DNA of 64,000 bases, taken from NCBI GenBank assembly GCA_025531455.1, contig JAMYHL010000026.1, positions 186,001-250,000 on the forward strand, read 5' to 3'. The position numbers and the translations under genes are program-made. Below, piece by piece: positions 45,030-57,347 of the stretch. Position 1 is the first letter of the stretch, and the number at the start of each line of letters is the position of its first letter. Under the pieces are notes generated by a model. That model was not told where the DNA came from, did not search any database, and saw only the letters and a list, made by a program, of their open reading frames with translations. Source of the DNA: Apiotrichum sp. Y4204. Its lineage: Eukaryota; Basidiomycota; Tremellomycetes; Trichosporonales; Trichosporonaceae.

Positions 45030-48000
45030 GGCGGCGCGGGTAAAGGTCAGGAGATGAGAGGTGGGGGGTCTCGGCGGGACAGGCGACAAGTGATGAGGAG
45101 CCGGCAACGAGCGAAAAGACAGACGACGAGGACGGGTAGCGAGTGTCAAGGTAGATAAACAAGAGGAGTGGATATATGTTAAGAGAGTCGAGGAGGGGAG
45201 CGAGATGGCGGGCTGTCAAAGGAGTGTAAGGGCTGTTGAATGAGTGTGAGGCTTCTAGTGAGAGTGAGGGGTCGCGGCATGCGAAGGAGAATATGGGGTC
45301 GATGCGATCAGTATTGAGTCGAAGGTGGGATTGCGGGGACAGGAGAGGGGCTGCGAGCTGGGAGCTATGAAGGGCCAAGCACTCGCGCCGAGAGTGGTTG
45401 GGCAGGGAGGCGCATCGCTCGGAACGGCGAGCTACGAGCGACGAGGTGGGAGACGAGGACGAGGAGGTACCGTACTCGAGCTCGAGGTCCCATCGCGAGA
45501 CTGCAAGTTGCCGGTGGGTTGTGCCCGGGCGTGGGCGAGGGTCGAGAACACTGGCGCACCCTTGGGCCAGGGCATCGAGGCCGGAGCTGGCAGGATTCAA
45601 GGATCCTAGAAGCGCAAGGATGAAAGGACGCGCTCAGGAGGGGGACTCTTCTGGCTTGCCGCCGCCGTTCCAGCACTCCCAGCTTCGACCCAGGCACACT
45701 CCTCTCCTCTGTCCGGCTGTCCCGATCTGGGCCGGTGACGTGAAGCCGCGAGATCGCGAGGTTGAGCAATGTGCTGCGTAGGGCAAAGACTGAAGACGCT
45801 CCGCGCTCCGCGCTGTGCCGCTGCCGCTGCCCGTGTCCCCATGCGAGAGCGTACAGTACGCGTCTAGTGCGTTGTGGTAGCATGAAGGCTATAAAGGCTA
45901 ATAACGCTAGCCATCGCAGGCACGCCGCCCCGCAGAGAAAGAGCGCGCCAGAGGAGCAGGAGATGCCCAGAACAGGCACCTGAATGAATGGTCAAGAAAA
46001 TATCAAAGGGGGTGTCAGCGCATGGGGACTGCAGAGGACTGCACACAGGACGCGACTGGAGAATGCTGTAAAAGGAGGGGTTGTCCGGTGTGCCTGAGTC
46101 CCGGGGCCGGTATGGCATGTACAGTGCTCAAAGCTGCTCTCTCTCTCGCTCGAGCTCTCGACAAGCCCTTCTGAATTGTTTTGGACCCTTCCCGTGACTA
46201 AATGGCCCCTCTTGTCCAAACACGTCGCTGGATCATGTGCTCTGCGCTCTGCTGCTGCAGGAGAACCAAACAATACTGCTCCATGAGGGGACACGCGCCA
46301 GCTGTGCGCTGTGCGCTCTGCGCATTCCGTCCCAGAAAAGGAGAGCAACGGAGCTAGGTCGGAAAGGAGGGTTCGAAGGCCGGAGGTGGCCAGCATGGGC
46401 AGGGTGCAGGGTTAAGACGCTATTCATTGACATCCAACGACCCCGGGTCTCGTGCCTCGCGCTCGCTCGGCAGGTTTTGCGCAAGGACAGTGGCGTGCAT
46501 GCAAGAATACCAGGACGCTGCCAGCTCTGACCCTCTGTGTTCTGTGCAAAGGAGAGTCTACGCCGACATGCTTTGTAGGGACGACATCGCCTCAGGCGGA
46601 CAAAAGACGCGACGGAGGTGATTATCCGGACCAAAATAATCACGAGAGAGGGTTGAGCTTGATACACCACGCTGTCCAATCGACAGCTTGTGCTCTCTAC
46701 AGTACATCTTTGACGAGGCACAAGATCAAGGGGATCAAGAACGCGAGAGGTACAGCGAACAACGCAGGCACAGCCGCCCAGGAGCGGGCACCTCCGGGAC
46801 CCTGGCCCGGATGGCCAAACTCTTTCTTGCGACTCTCCGGTTCTGTGGCCTGCCTGCGATTATAAACTCTAGATCCCCATATGATACTTTGCAGTTTTAA
46901 GCTCCAAAGCTCGATCACTATATGGCCGCGATCGTGTGGTGTCGCGTATTCATGGCACCCGGCACACGCAACACACTCTCCATTTTCTGATCTTCTGAAC
47001 CGTTTTAACACTTGTCGCAGCAAGCAGCACCGATATACCGGAATATCATGTCCAGATTATCAAGACACATCAGCCTCAGCAGCCCGCACCACATGCACGC
47101 CTCAGGGCGGGCGCCTGACGTGTTCTGCGGTGCTGTGGCTTACCGCTACCTGAACGGATCAGTGCAGTTTGAGGGTCGTGAGTGATGGCGGTCGACTCGG
47201 ATCTCGGGAACGCCATACTTCGGGCTACGCAGGCAGCTGTGCGTACTGCGTCGCAGCTACAGTGAGCGCAATGGGGACAACTTTGAGTTACACAGTACAG
47301 AATTGTGCGTTGTGCGAGTTGTGCACTCTCGTCTGGCGACGCAGCCGGTTGAGCCGAAGACACACGGCCGATGGTGCGGAATGAATACCGACTAGCCACC
47401 AATTAGCCCAGGAGGCCAGGAGGTCAGGAGACGGGGCGACGCATAGCGCGTTTCTTGTCCAGTTGGTCACCACGCGCAGACAGCCAAGTCATGCCCTGCC
47501 GAGACGCGCCGATTCCAGCGGCGCAGCTTGGCGCCCGCGTGAGGCGGGACGTTGGCGCGTTGGCGTGTTGGCGCGTATTGGCGCCCGCAGACTCTAGTTG
47601 CGGTGGCCCTGTTGAGCTATAGGGGGAACCAAACCCAGGAATCGCTGGAGGATAAGGGATTGTGCGCATTCATTCTATTCATGGTGTACGTGATGTGGCG
47701 GCATGTATTTGGGGCCCTTGCGGTGAGCTCCGTGAGCTGAGCGGCGACTTGCCGTGCTTTCGTCTTCCCGGCGGTCGGTGTCCAGTGACTGTGGCTGGTT
47801 TCAGGCCGTGGCGTGCGGCGTGTGCGCTGTATGGTTAGGGCAGCTCGTGTGACTGCTAACGTTGCACGGAACACGGAGCACGGAGCACGGAGCACGGAGC
47901 ACGGCGCACGGTGGTACAGTGACAAGGTTGGGACTTTTGAGTGTTGAACTTGCTCGGAACCCATCCGGGGTTGGCAACTTGCTCGCGCGGTTGAGGCTGC

Positions 48001-49724
48001 TTGGCGACTCGTCCGCGCAGCGACGTGGACGAGATAACGATGGATGAGTGAGGTGCGTCTCTGTTCAGATCTGTATCTGCGCCTACTGGCCTGCATTAAC
48101 GTCATATTCCGATCCATCAGTGGTGGGACCAGCTTTGTCTCGCCATTCTGAGGAGACGTCGTGAATCAACACTTGGGTCGTATCTACAGCGGTACAGAAG
48201 TCCAGAGAATCCGTCACCCACAGAGAATCATCAATCTACCCTTGGCTGAGTCTCGTTCGGAGTTGCAAACAGAGGTCATTTGTTATGGAGTAGTGCAGAT
48301 TCTTGCCACTTTGCGTGTCACCAATGTCACTGGAACTTACAGTAACGCGCCTGCATCTCAATCATACCTCCCCCATGTGCCCTGTTCTGCTGTTCAAGCT
48401 GTGATCTCCTCGAGTCCTTTATCTCGCGGAAGTCCGGACCACACTTGTCCATACCATGAGACATATGTACCTGCCAAGTGACATGGTCCGCTCTGCCTAC
48501 AAACCTGACCAGTGACAACAGTGCCCCATTGCGGCATTGTCCTCACAGTTGGCCTCACAAGAGAAAGCACGTCACAGTATACAGGGAGTGTGCGAAGGAC
48601 ATCCCCCTCCTGCCATAGCCCTGGTCTTGTCACGGAGAGCCTGGTCCGCGAGTCCAACGCAGGACTGTCGAGGTAGGCCACAATCTCTGAACTCTGATTG
48701 TAGTGAGCAAGTCTTGGACCACGCCTATTAGGCCGAGTTACTGCCCAGCTGCCCACCGCTCCAGCAGGCGTCTCGCGCGGCTGACATGGGCGTCGAGGGC
48801 GCTGTTTGAGTAATGTTTACCCGCCGCGTGCAGGTACGCGTGGAACATGTGGGCATCTTGCATTGTAGTTTGGATGCTTGTGTCTGGTGACCTCTCGCTG
48901 GGCCTCGAGTCCTATTCACTTCGGGGCCATCGAACGCTGTGAGGAGTGGTGGTCACTTGAACCCTCCAAGTGCATATACAACTAACGTCAGCCAGCAAAT
49001 GTCTTATCTTGGAGCCCAAAGTGCGGGGCTCTCATTGGCGCTCCAGGCATCCTGAGGCCAGTTGGTGCGCAGCTGCCGCAGTACGAGTCAGGTCTCGGGC
49101 AGCTCGGTCAGTGCGTCGTTATCAGCCTATCAGCGTATCTTCGGCGTTCACGTCACTGGCCAGCAAGATTGCCTGCCTTATCCGCCAACACAGGGCAAGA
49201 TGCATGCTACGGCGCGCGGCGGTTAATGGGTGGACGGCACGAGGGACGGACATGCAAGGTTCGCCGCCGCGGCACAGAGTGCAGTGGAGTAACGACACAT
49301 GCCCCGCTCCCGTACCTGTTGTCTCGACTGCCCGACTGCCGATGGGGATTGGTGGAGAGCGGGTGTCAATGGTCAAGCGACACGAGACAACAGACCACGG
49401 GGGCTGCCCACCCTCACATGATATCATCCGACAGGCTCATAGGCTCAGCGATACAATCTAAAACAGCAGCAACGCCCAGCCCATCCAGATCCATATCTGG
49501 CGCTTCTTAACGACTCTTACATCTTTACTTGGCATTCTAGTCGCGCTCGACATCGTTACCCGCCGCTGCCCACCGAGCCGACAGCAACAGACAGCAGACG
49601 CGCAAGAGACACCTCGAAAGCACTTTGCACATATCTCTCGATCCATCTCATCTCGGTCCATCTCAACCCATCTCAACGCATCTATTCCCATCGCGATCTC
49701 TATCCCCATCCCACTCATCTCAGT
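45030..49724. other. Gene-poor interval between two divergent genes
   Basis: About 4.7 kb between the start of the GH13 gene (-) and the start of the SulP-type transporter (+). It must contain both promoters. The last 100 bp before 49725 carry repeated CCATCTCA words, a pyrimidine-rich leader for the transporter. A 7-nt tandem repeat lies at 47865-47913. No open frame shows family motifs or joinable exons. Confidence 0.5.
47865..47913. repeat. Seven tandem copies of a 7-mer (CACGGAG)
   Basis: Seven consecutive 7-nt units, four of them exactly CACGGAG and three with one substitution in the last two bases (CACGGAA, CACGGCG, CACGGTG). The unit length is not a multiple of three and there is no coding context. 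Confidence 0.85.
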
Positions 49725-52700
49725 ATGCCGGCGCGCGATCCCGCCGCCTCGCCTCACCTGCCGAGCACGACGCCGGGCGGCCAGAGCGGCTTTACCTCAT
49801 TCACTCTCGGTTCGGGCCCGATCCTCCCCACGCACGGCGGGCGGCGCGTCTCGGCCGCGTCGAACTCGCGCTCCGAACTGTCCCCGAGTGGGCGGCGCGA
49901 GTCGCGCCGCGTGAGCGACGCACACACGCAGCAGGGGATCGTCGGCAAGTTTTTCCGCCGCCTCAGCGTTACGACCCCCACGAGCGAGGTTGATCGCGAC
50001 GTGCTCGGCGAGGCGGACGACGAGGCCAGCGATGGGACGTATGATGAGGAAGAGTGAGTGATTCTGAGCTCTTGGCTGCTGGGGTCGAGGTGAAATGCGG
50101 GGCGCACGGGCGTGCAATAACGGGCCGCGGTGGGGGGATGTGGGGAAACGAGGGGGATGAGTGGGGGCAGGACGGATGTGGCATCACGAGCAATGAGTCA
50201 TTGCCGGCTACCACGCTGTGCGTGCTTGCATGCTCTGGATGGAAAGAGTCGGACGCGATCGCGTGCTTGGATTGGAAGCTGGGCGTGTGCATTGTGTGGA
50301 TGGCAAGATGCTGGAAATATGGATGAATGTCGCGGGTCGATGGGCAGTGGTGTTGGGCGCTGGTTGCCCATTGCCATTCCTCTCATTCCAGTTCCCATGT
50401 TCCCATGCCAGTCTTGTTCTCGGTGCTCCGATCACCGAGAGAATCCAGCGTGGGCACGACTGTGCGGACGCCAGCCGCAGCTTGTGTGTACTGTGCTGCA
50501 GCGCTTAGCACGACTTTGCGGAGAAGCATGTCACGGCTCGTCGTGAACTGTGGATATCCGACATTGATCAGGAGATCTGGATCTCTGGAAGATACGCTCT
50601 CGGGACAGACAGATACCCACATTCCAGAATACAGGAATATCTGTGTGGTCTGTGGGAAGAGGGCGGGCTTATCTGCTACATATTGCGGGAAGGAGCGCTT
50701 TTGTGCAAGTCTTGTGCGGCATGCTCTGGTTTCTTGCTTGCTTGTGGGCGGTGATTAACCACACCGGTCGCCAAGCGGACCACATCCTGATGCCCCTTCT
50801 GAATGTTACACTGTCATTCTGCTCCACAGATCGCAATATGCCGCGATCCCCTCCCGTCATAATGGCCATGGCATTCTTGCATCTGTTCTAACAAACCTAG
50901 CTCCATTCTCGGAACGAGCGCTGCTCACCGCGCCATCCGCGAGAGCACGAATCGCCTCGCCTCGATGTCGTTCACCTCGCGGTCCCTCGCGGGTCCAGGT
51001 GTGTCGGGGATCTCCCTTGATCACCGCCGGCCGTCCCCGCTCAACCCGCTCAGCATGCCCGCCGGATCGCAATCGCACTCGCACAGCGACGCGCTCTCGA
51101 CCTCGGTCCCACCATCACACTCGTACGGCGGCGGGCCCTCGGGTCTATCCATGCTGATGGAGCGCGGGCGGCGTCAAGCGGCATCCAGCGACGAGGACTC
51201 TGGCGAGACAACCCCAAATGCCAAAACCACCGTCCTCGCCGACGAGCCGTCGTACTCGACCCCGCAGCAAGCTCACACGCACCCCGGCCGCTCGCACATC
51301 ACCATCGAGCCGTCGCTCGCTGGCGTGCCCGAGGAAGAGGACGTTGGCTCGACCTCAGACTTCAGGCAGTACCTCGAGCGCGAGGCGGTTCCGGCGTCCG
51401 AGCGGACTCCGCTCCTCGGCGGCCCCCTCAACGACAAGCGCAACAGCTGGAGGGCGCGCACCGCCATCGACCTGAACGCCGCGCGCAACCGCATCGCCAA
51501 GGTGACCCCCGCAGACCTCTTCCGCATGTTTGTCAAGGATCCCATCGAGTGCCTCCCCGCTGTCCTCCTCGGCCTGCTGCTCAACGTCCTCGATGGCGTG
51601 TCGTACGGCATGATCTTGTGAGTTGTGACGTTGACGTGGTGCTGCTGAGGGATTAATGGGATTGGAACAAAAGAGAGGTGGGATACGGAGTATGAGCGAT
51701 ATTTATGGCGTGCGCGCTAGTGTCGCAGTGACGACTGCTCATCTCGAGATGAGATGAGATGAGATGAGATGATGTGCGATCGAGAGTAGTCGGAGTGTGG
51801 CAGGTGGCGCTTGGCGTCATCGCGTCTTGTGGAATTCCCTCATCCTCTTCTTATCTGACTCAATGTGCAATCCAATGCTAACATTCTCAGATTCCCGCAG
51901 TCAGATGCGTTCCCCGACTTTGGGTCCATTGGTGTGTCCATGTTCTTCATGTCGTGCGTATCAGGTTTCAGAGATAGAATCCCAACAAAAATCGCTCTAA
52001 AATAAATCACTCACGCCACCAGATGTATTTTCGCACAACTCGTCTACTCGCTCGGAGGCTCAATCTTTCCCGGCGGCAATGGCAGCATGATGATCGAGTG
52101 TGTCCCATTCTTCCATCTGCTCACGACCTACTTTTGTGAGTTTTAGTGACGTAGCCAAATCCTGATGCGCCAGCCAACAAGCTCGCGGGTAACAATGAGG
52201 CGATTGTGGCCACCACAATGGTCGCTTTCGCGCTCAGCTCTATCTTCACCGGCCTCGTGTTCTTTATTCTCGGCTGGTTCCGTCTTGGAACGCTCATCGG
52301 CTACTTTCCGCGCCACATTTTGGTCGGCTGCATCGGTGGTGTCGGTGTGTTCCTCTTCGTCACTGGTCTGCAGGTGTCCATAGGTCTATCCGAGGCCGAG
52401 TTCGAATACAACCTTCCGACGCTCAAGCTCTACTTTTCAAACTGGCACACTTTCGCGTTGTGGACGATACCCCTCGGGCTTGCGATTCTCCTGCGTGTCA
52501 TAACGCACTTTTTCCACCACCAGCTCATCTTCCCGGGCTACTTCCTCCTCATCCCTATCATCTTTTACGCAACCGTGTTTATTGGTGGCTGGGACTTTGC
52601 GACACTTCGCGCGAACGGATGGGTCTTCGAGGTCGGCACGAGCAAGGACCCCTGGTGGAAGTTCTACACCTACTTCGTGAGTAGTAAGCAGACTCGCAGC

Positions 52701-54524
52701 TGACAGGCAGCACTGGAATGCGGTCAGCTGGTCGGCACTGTGGGAAACAATACCCACTCAAGCGGCGCTCGTGTTCTTCGGCATCCTCCACGTCCCGCTC
52801 AACATCCCGGCCCTTGGCGTGTCCCTCGCCGAGGACAACGTCAAGCTCGACCGCGAGCTTGTCGCGCACGGTTTCTCCAACTTTGGCGCGGGCCTGCTCG
52901 GCACCGTCCCCAACTACCTCACCTATGTCAACTCGGTGCTCTGTAGGTGCCAACCAGGATTCTTGCTGACCTCAAGTCTACCGCGTCGGAGGCGGCACAC
53001 GCCTGTCGGGTGTGCTCCTTGCAGCCGCCACTGCGGGTATTATGATGATGGGCCCCACGGTCATAGGTCTCCTCCGTGAGTGATCCCACCTCTGATCTCA
53101 CTGACGGGAAGCGGTCATGGTCGTCGGTGCGCTCATCTACGTTCTCGGTATCGACCTTATCGTCGAGTCGGTGTGGGACACGCGCCATCGCGTCAACCGC
53201 ATGGAATACATAACCATCTGGGTCATCATGTTCGGCATGACAGTGTTCGACTTCGTCATTGGCCTTCTTATGGGCGTCATTCTCGCATGCGTCTTCTTTG
53301 TCGTCCAGAGCTCGCGCCGCCGTCCGATCCGTGCGGTCTTCACTGGCGCGACGGCAAAGTCGACAGTACGCCGGCCGCGTGCGCAGCGCGCATTCATCCA
53401 GAGCGTCGGCTCTCAGACAATGGTCATGAAGCTCCAAGGCTTCCTCTTCTTCGGCACCATCACGCATGTCGAGGACGAGATCCGCAAGCTGCTTGATATC
53501 GCCACGTGGGAGAACCACCCGATCCGCTTCCTGATCATTGACTTTTACCTCGTCGCCGGCGTCGACTTTTCCAGTGCCGAGGCGTTTGTTCGCATCCAGC
53601 GCCTGCTCGCGGCCAAGGACGTGCTGCTCATCCTCACCGGCGCCGACCCACACAGCCACGTCGGAACGGCGCTGCGCGCTGTAGACCTCTGGGCCGACCA
53701 GGAAGGCACCCGCGTCGAGGTGTTCAGCAGCCTAAACGACGCGCTCGAGTGGACGGAGAACACGTACCTCACCGCGTTCTACGAGAACCAGAACCTCCGC
53801 GTCAAGGACGACGAACAGAAGCCGCGCACAATCGACCTCCCGAAGATCAACCGCATGCCCTTCAACCTTGCCGAGAGCTTCCAGAATTCGCCGCGGAGAA
53901 GTCATCTCGCCCGTGCTGGTGATGACAACTTGAGTGAGATACCGACTAGAATCGGCACACTAACATCAGATTTCAACTTTGGCCCGCAGGTTTTCGAAGA
54001 GGCGTCAGAGCCACGCGAAGCAGCGGACGACTACGCGCAGCCCCTTCCGATCCTGCTACAGACGATGGGCGCATACTGCGACGAAGACGACAACTTCTTC
54101 CGCCAGCTCTGCCCATACTTCAAGCAGGTGGTGATGCAGCAGGGGGGCATCCTGTGGCGGCAAGGCGAGGCGTCCGACGGGCTGTACCTCATTGAGGCGG
54201 GCAGTCTGCGCGCGACGTACGCGTACGACGAGCACACCGAGCTCGTGCAGGAGACGATGGTGGCGGGTACGGTCGCAGGTGACCTGAGCACGCTGTCGGA
54301 CACGCTGCGCAACGCCACGGTCGTCGCTGAGCGCGACTGCGTGCTCTGGAAGCTGGAGCCAGAGGCGCTTGCTCGTCTCGAAAAGGAGAAGCCAGAGGTC
54401 GCGCGGCGGTTTGTCAAGCTTGTGCTGAAGAGTGAGTAACTGGTACGAATGATTGCGCTGACGCGAAGCTGCTGTCGAGGAGGTCGACTCGCTTGCGTCG
54501 CACCTTATTGCGGTGCTCTCGTAG
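49725..54524 (+). CDS. VSB1: SulP-family transporter with STAS and cNMP-binding domains (Vsb1-type)
   Basis: Ten exons: 49725-50053, 50901-51617, 51891-51953, 52023-52135, 52174-52676, 52711-52942, 52977-53075, 53112-53933, 53970-54431, 54469-54524; 1131 aa. Residues 1 to about 310 are a Ser/Pro-rich cytosolic N-tail. The SulP membrane domain follows (for example [55 protein letters not shown]). Next comes a STAS domain ([36 protein letters not shown]) and a cyclic-nucleotide-binding-like domain ([36 protein letters not shown]) near the C-terminus. This order is that of yeast Vsb1 (YGR125W), linked to vacuolar storage of basic amino acids. The phosphate cassette has D for the usual E, so nucleotide binding is uncertain. 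Intron 1 is 847 nt; six introns are 34-38 nt. Intron 8 (53934-53969, 36 nt) is stop-free and in frame. Confidence 0.9.
51746..51770. repeat. GAGAT pentanucleotide repeat in intron 2 of the transporter gene
   Basis: Five consecutive GAGAT units inside the 273-nt intron 2 of the SulP-type gene. The intron's splice sites are well away from it. Confidence 0.8.
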
Positions 54525-54990
54525 GGGACACGTAGGAAAAGGTTCAGAATGAGAGCGGGAAGGGGGATATACGCCAACCGGTCCTGTGGTCTCACTGCTA
54601 CTTTGTGCATTGTACGCTACCTAATGAATATACCAAGATGAAGATGCATGCGTTGTTTAGTCAGTGGCGGAGTGCTGGGAGGCCCCCCAGTTCGCCCAGA
54701 GTTGGACTACGGCTGCATGAGCCCTTCGAGCGGCGTGCAAGCAGTGCATGACACGAGACGTGGAGAAGCGGTTGTCCATTTTGTAAGAAGATTGCGTATG
54801 ATATCCGTTGGGACGCGATAAGTGCGAGAGAGATGGATGGACATGAATCCATTGTCAGCTTTGCAAGAACCCAGTGAGAATGAATGCCACCTACCACTTT
54901 TGACATTAGAATGTGTGACATGACGTCGTGTCCACATCGCGTTTCCATCCATTGCTCATCCTGTCTCCCATCTCAATCCTACAATCCACA
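54525..54990. other. Intergenic spacer, tandem genes
   Basis: 466 bp between the transporter stop and the TRAPPC13 start (both plus). It holds the 3' UTR of the former and promoter of the latter, with a pyrimidine-rich leader (about 54940-54985) before the ATG. No gene seen. Confidence 0.5.
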
Positions 54991-57006
54991 ATGGAACCAC
55001 CACCACTCACTCTCGAAATGTACGGCCCCATTCTCTGAGCTCACGCTGACAGCAGCACGGCGCTCACGCCTTACACGCTGGTCCCGGAGCTCCCGGACGC
55101 CCCTTCCAACAATGGCGTCCCACCATCCATCCCCACCGACCTCCTCTCCCCGACATCAAACTACCCGGGCCCACACGGCACCGCGCTTCTGGGGGAGACG
55201 CTCGCCGTATCCGTTTCTTTGCGCAACACCTCTGCCGAGCTCGTGCGCGGCGCAAAGATGATGCTCGAGATGCAGTCCCCCACCGGGCGGTTCCGTCTCG
55301 GCGAGGCGATCCACGGGGCTGCGGCCCGCGAAGACGGGTCGGATCCTAGCAGCGCAGACGCGCGCGCGTGGGACGAGATGCCCGCCCTCCAGCCTGGCGA
55401 AGTCTTGTCTCTCCAGGGGAAACATGATATCGCGGAACTCAAGACGCATATCCTCATTGCGAGCGTGGCGTGGGAGACTGTCGATGGGAGACGGACGTTC
55501 CAGCGCTTCGTCAAGTTTGGTGTGAGTCGGGAATGGATGATGTGCAGCGGTGTTGGGACCACCTACCAGTATTGACCGCGTCTGTGTTTTGCGCTATGCT
55601 CTCGCACGCCGGGGTCGTCGGCTGACACGCAGGTCAACGCGCCGATAGACATCAAGACGCGCGTGTACACGCCCACGCACCCGAGCGCCACGCTGTCCCC
55701 GCACCGCTCGGACATCTACCTCGAGGTCCTCATGTTCAACATCTCCCCGGTTACGATTTCGTTTGAGAGCGTGGAGATTGATCCTGTTCCGGGCCTTCAG
55801 GCGCGCACCGTGGGGAGGGGCGAGGCCGCAGCAGCTGGCGTTGTGACGGAAGGAGAAGCGGCTGGGTCATCCTCGGCTTCCCCCGCCCTGGGGTCTCTCC
55901 AATCTGGCGACACTGTGCAGCGGCTCTTCGTGCTCACCCCCACTGAGGAGGACGTTCCCACACCAGCGATGGAAGGCCCGGCACGTCGGCTGCTCGAGGG
56001 TCTTCCTGTCTCATCGTTCCCGCCAACATTCGCGACATCGACGCTCCTCCCCCTCGGCCGCCTCGACATTGCATGGGTTTCAGGCCCGTACCGCGAGCGC
56101 GGGCGGTTCCAGACGTCGACTCTCAAATGGCGCACTCCCATCGTGCCCCTCCTGAGCACTGTCCCCCCCACACCAGGCAGCCGCCCGGGGACGCCGAGCC
56201 GCATCTCGTTCCAGGCAGCCTCGGCGCGCAACTCGGTCGTCGCGCCTAAATGGGAGTTTGACCTTCTGCTCGACGCGCCGCAATCTGTGGAGATTGAAAA
56301 CGAGTTTGAGGTCAACTTCAAGGTCGCAGTCCGCAGTGCACCGGTGCTTGCGGACGATACGGCGCCGCCCCCGCCGCGGCCATTGCAGCTCGGCCTGCAG
56401 CTGCTTTACCGCCCTCCAGCCCCGCCCACTGCCCAGCTCGCACCCTCCCTCACTGTCCGTCCGCCATCGCGCATCAACACTCCTTCCATGTCCGGACGTC
56501 CCGCATCACCGACTCTCAACCCCTCGCGCTCTCCATCTCTCTCCCGACCGATGACGCCCGTGTCACAGCAGTTGCGACACGCGGCGGTGTCCAATCTCGC
56601 CTCACCTATCTCGACTCCAGGGAGCGCATTCACCCCGCCGCCGCCGACGCCAGCTGTCCCCCCAACAGCGGCATTTCCGCCCCCTCCTCTTGGCGTGCAG
56701 GCGACCAGGCGTGGCGTGGCGCCGCCACCTCCCGGCCGAGCCGTGTCCCTCGGCGCGTCGCTCGTCCTCCCACCACCAGTTGAGTGGCGCCTCATGCGCG
56801 AGAAGCCCGGCACGTCGTACGCAGCCGAGGCCCCCGGCACTGTAGTCTACCGCCGATGGGAGGCCGCGTACACTGTGCCCGTCAAGTTCCTGGCCTTGGC
56901 AGGTGGTCTGGCGGAACTCGGCGGGGCGCGTGTGCTCGTGATGGACGAGAGTAGCGTCGGCCGGGAGTGGGAGAGCATCGGCGACGTGTGGGTCGTGGAC
57001 GAGTAG
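54991..57006 (+). CDS. TRAPPC13: TRAPP complex subunit 13 (DUF974 family)
   Basis: Exons 54991-55019, 55056-55521 and 55633-57006; 622 aa. The N-terminal half matches the TRAPPC13/DUF974 beta-sandwich: LGETLAVSVSLRNTSAE, GKHDIAELKTHILIASVAW with DGRRTFQRFVKF, and across intron 2 VNAPIDIKTRVYTP followed by DIYLEVLMFNISPVTISFESV. The middle (about 390-560) is a long Pro/Ser-rich insertion absent from short animal homologues. Conserved strands resume near the end (YRRWEAAYTVPVKFLAL). TRAPPC13 belongs to the TRAPP tethering/GEF complexes acting at the Golgi and in autophagy. The exon 2 acceptor is a tandem CAGCAG, so an isoform starting at 55053 would carry one extra Ser. The seipin gene follows on the same strand after about 340 bp. 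Confidence 0.85.
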
Positions 57007-57347
57007 ATATGCATGAGATAGTGTGCTGCTTCTAGACGAGATGATGCGATATGCATTGGCATCCCGGCCGTAGATGCATCAGATCCTGTAAGAATGCTGC
57101 TCGACTGTCCACTGATGGTTATCGCCACCACTCCCGTTGGCCGCGGCTATTGGACACTGATGCCCGCGCGTCATAGGACACATCCCGGACAATGACATTT
57201 CCGTCACGGTCTCCACGATCCACAACCACAAACTCACATCCACAACATCCGCATCTTTATATTCACTCCTTTCACATCGACCTCCTCCCCTTTTTGACGC
57301 TGACCTCTTGCGTCCCCCCTCCCCCTCCCCACCCCCGCTGCGCTATC
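57007..57347. other. Intergenic spacer upstream of seipin gene
   Basis: 341 bp between two plus-strand genes. The last 60 bp are nearly pure pyrimidine (C-runs at 57314-57336), a probable leader of the seipin gene. No gene seen. Confidence 0.5.
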
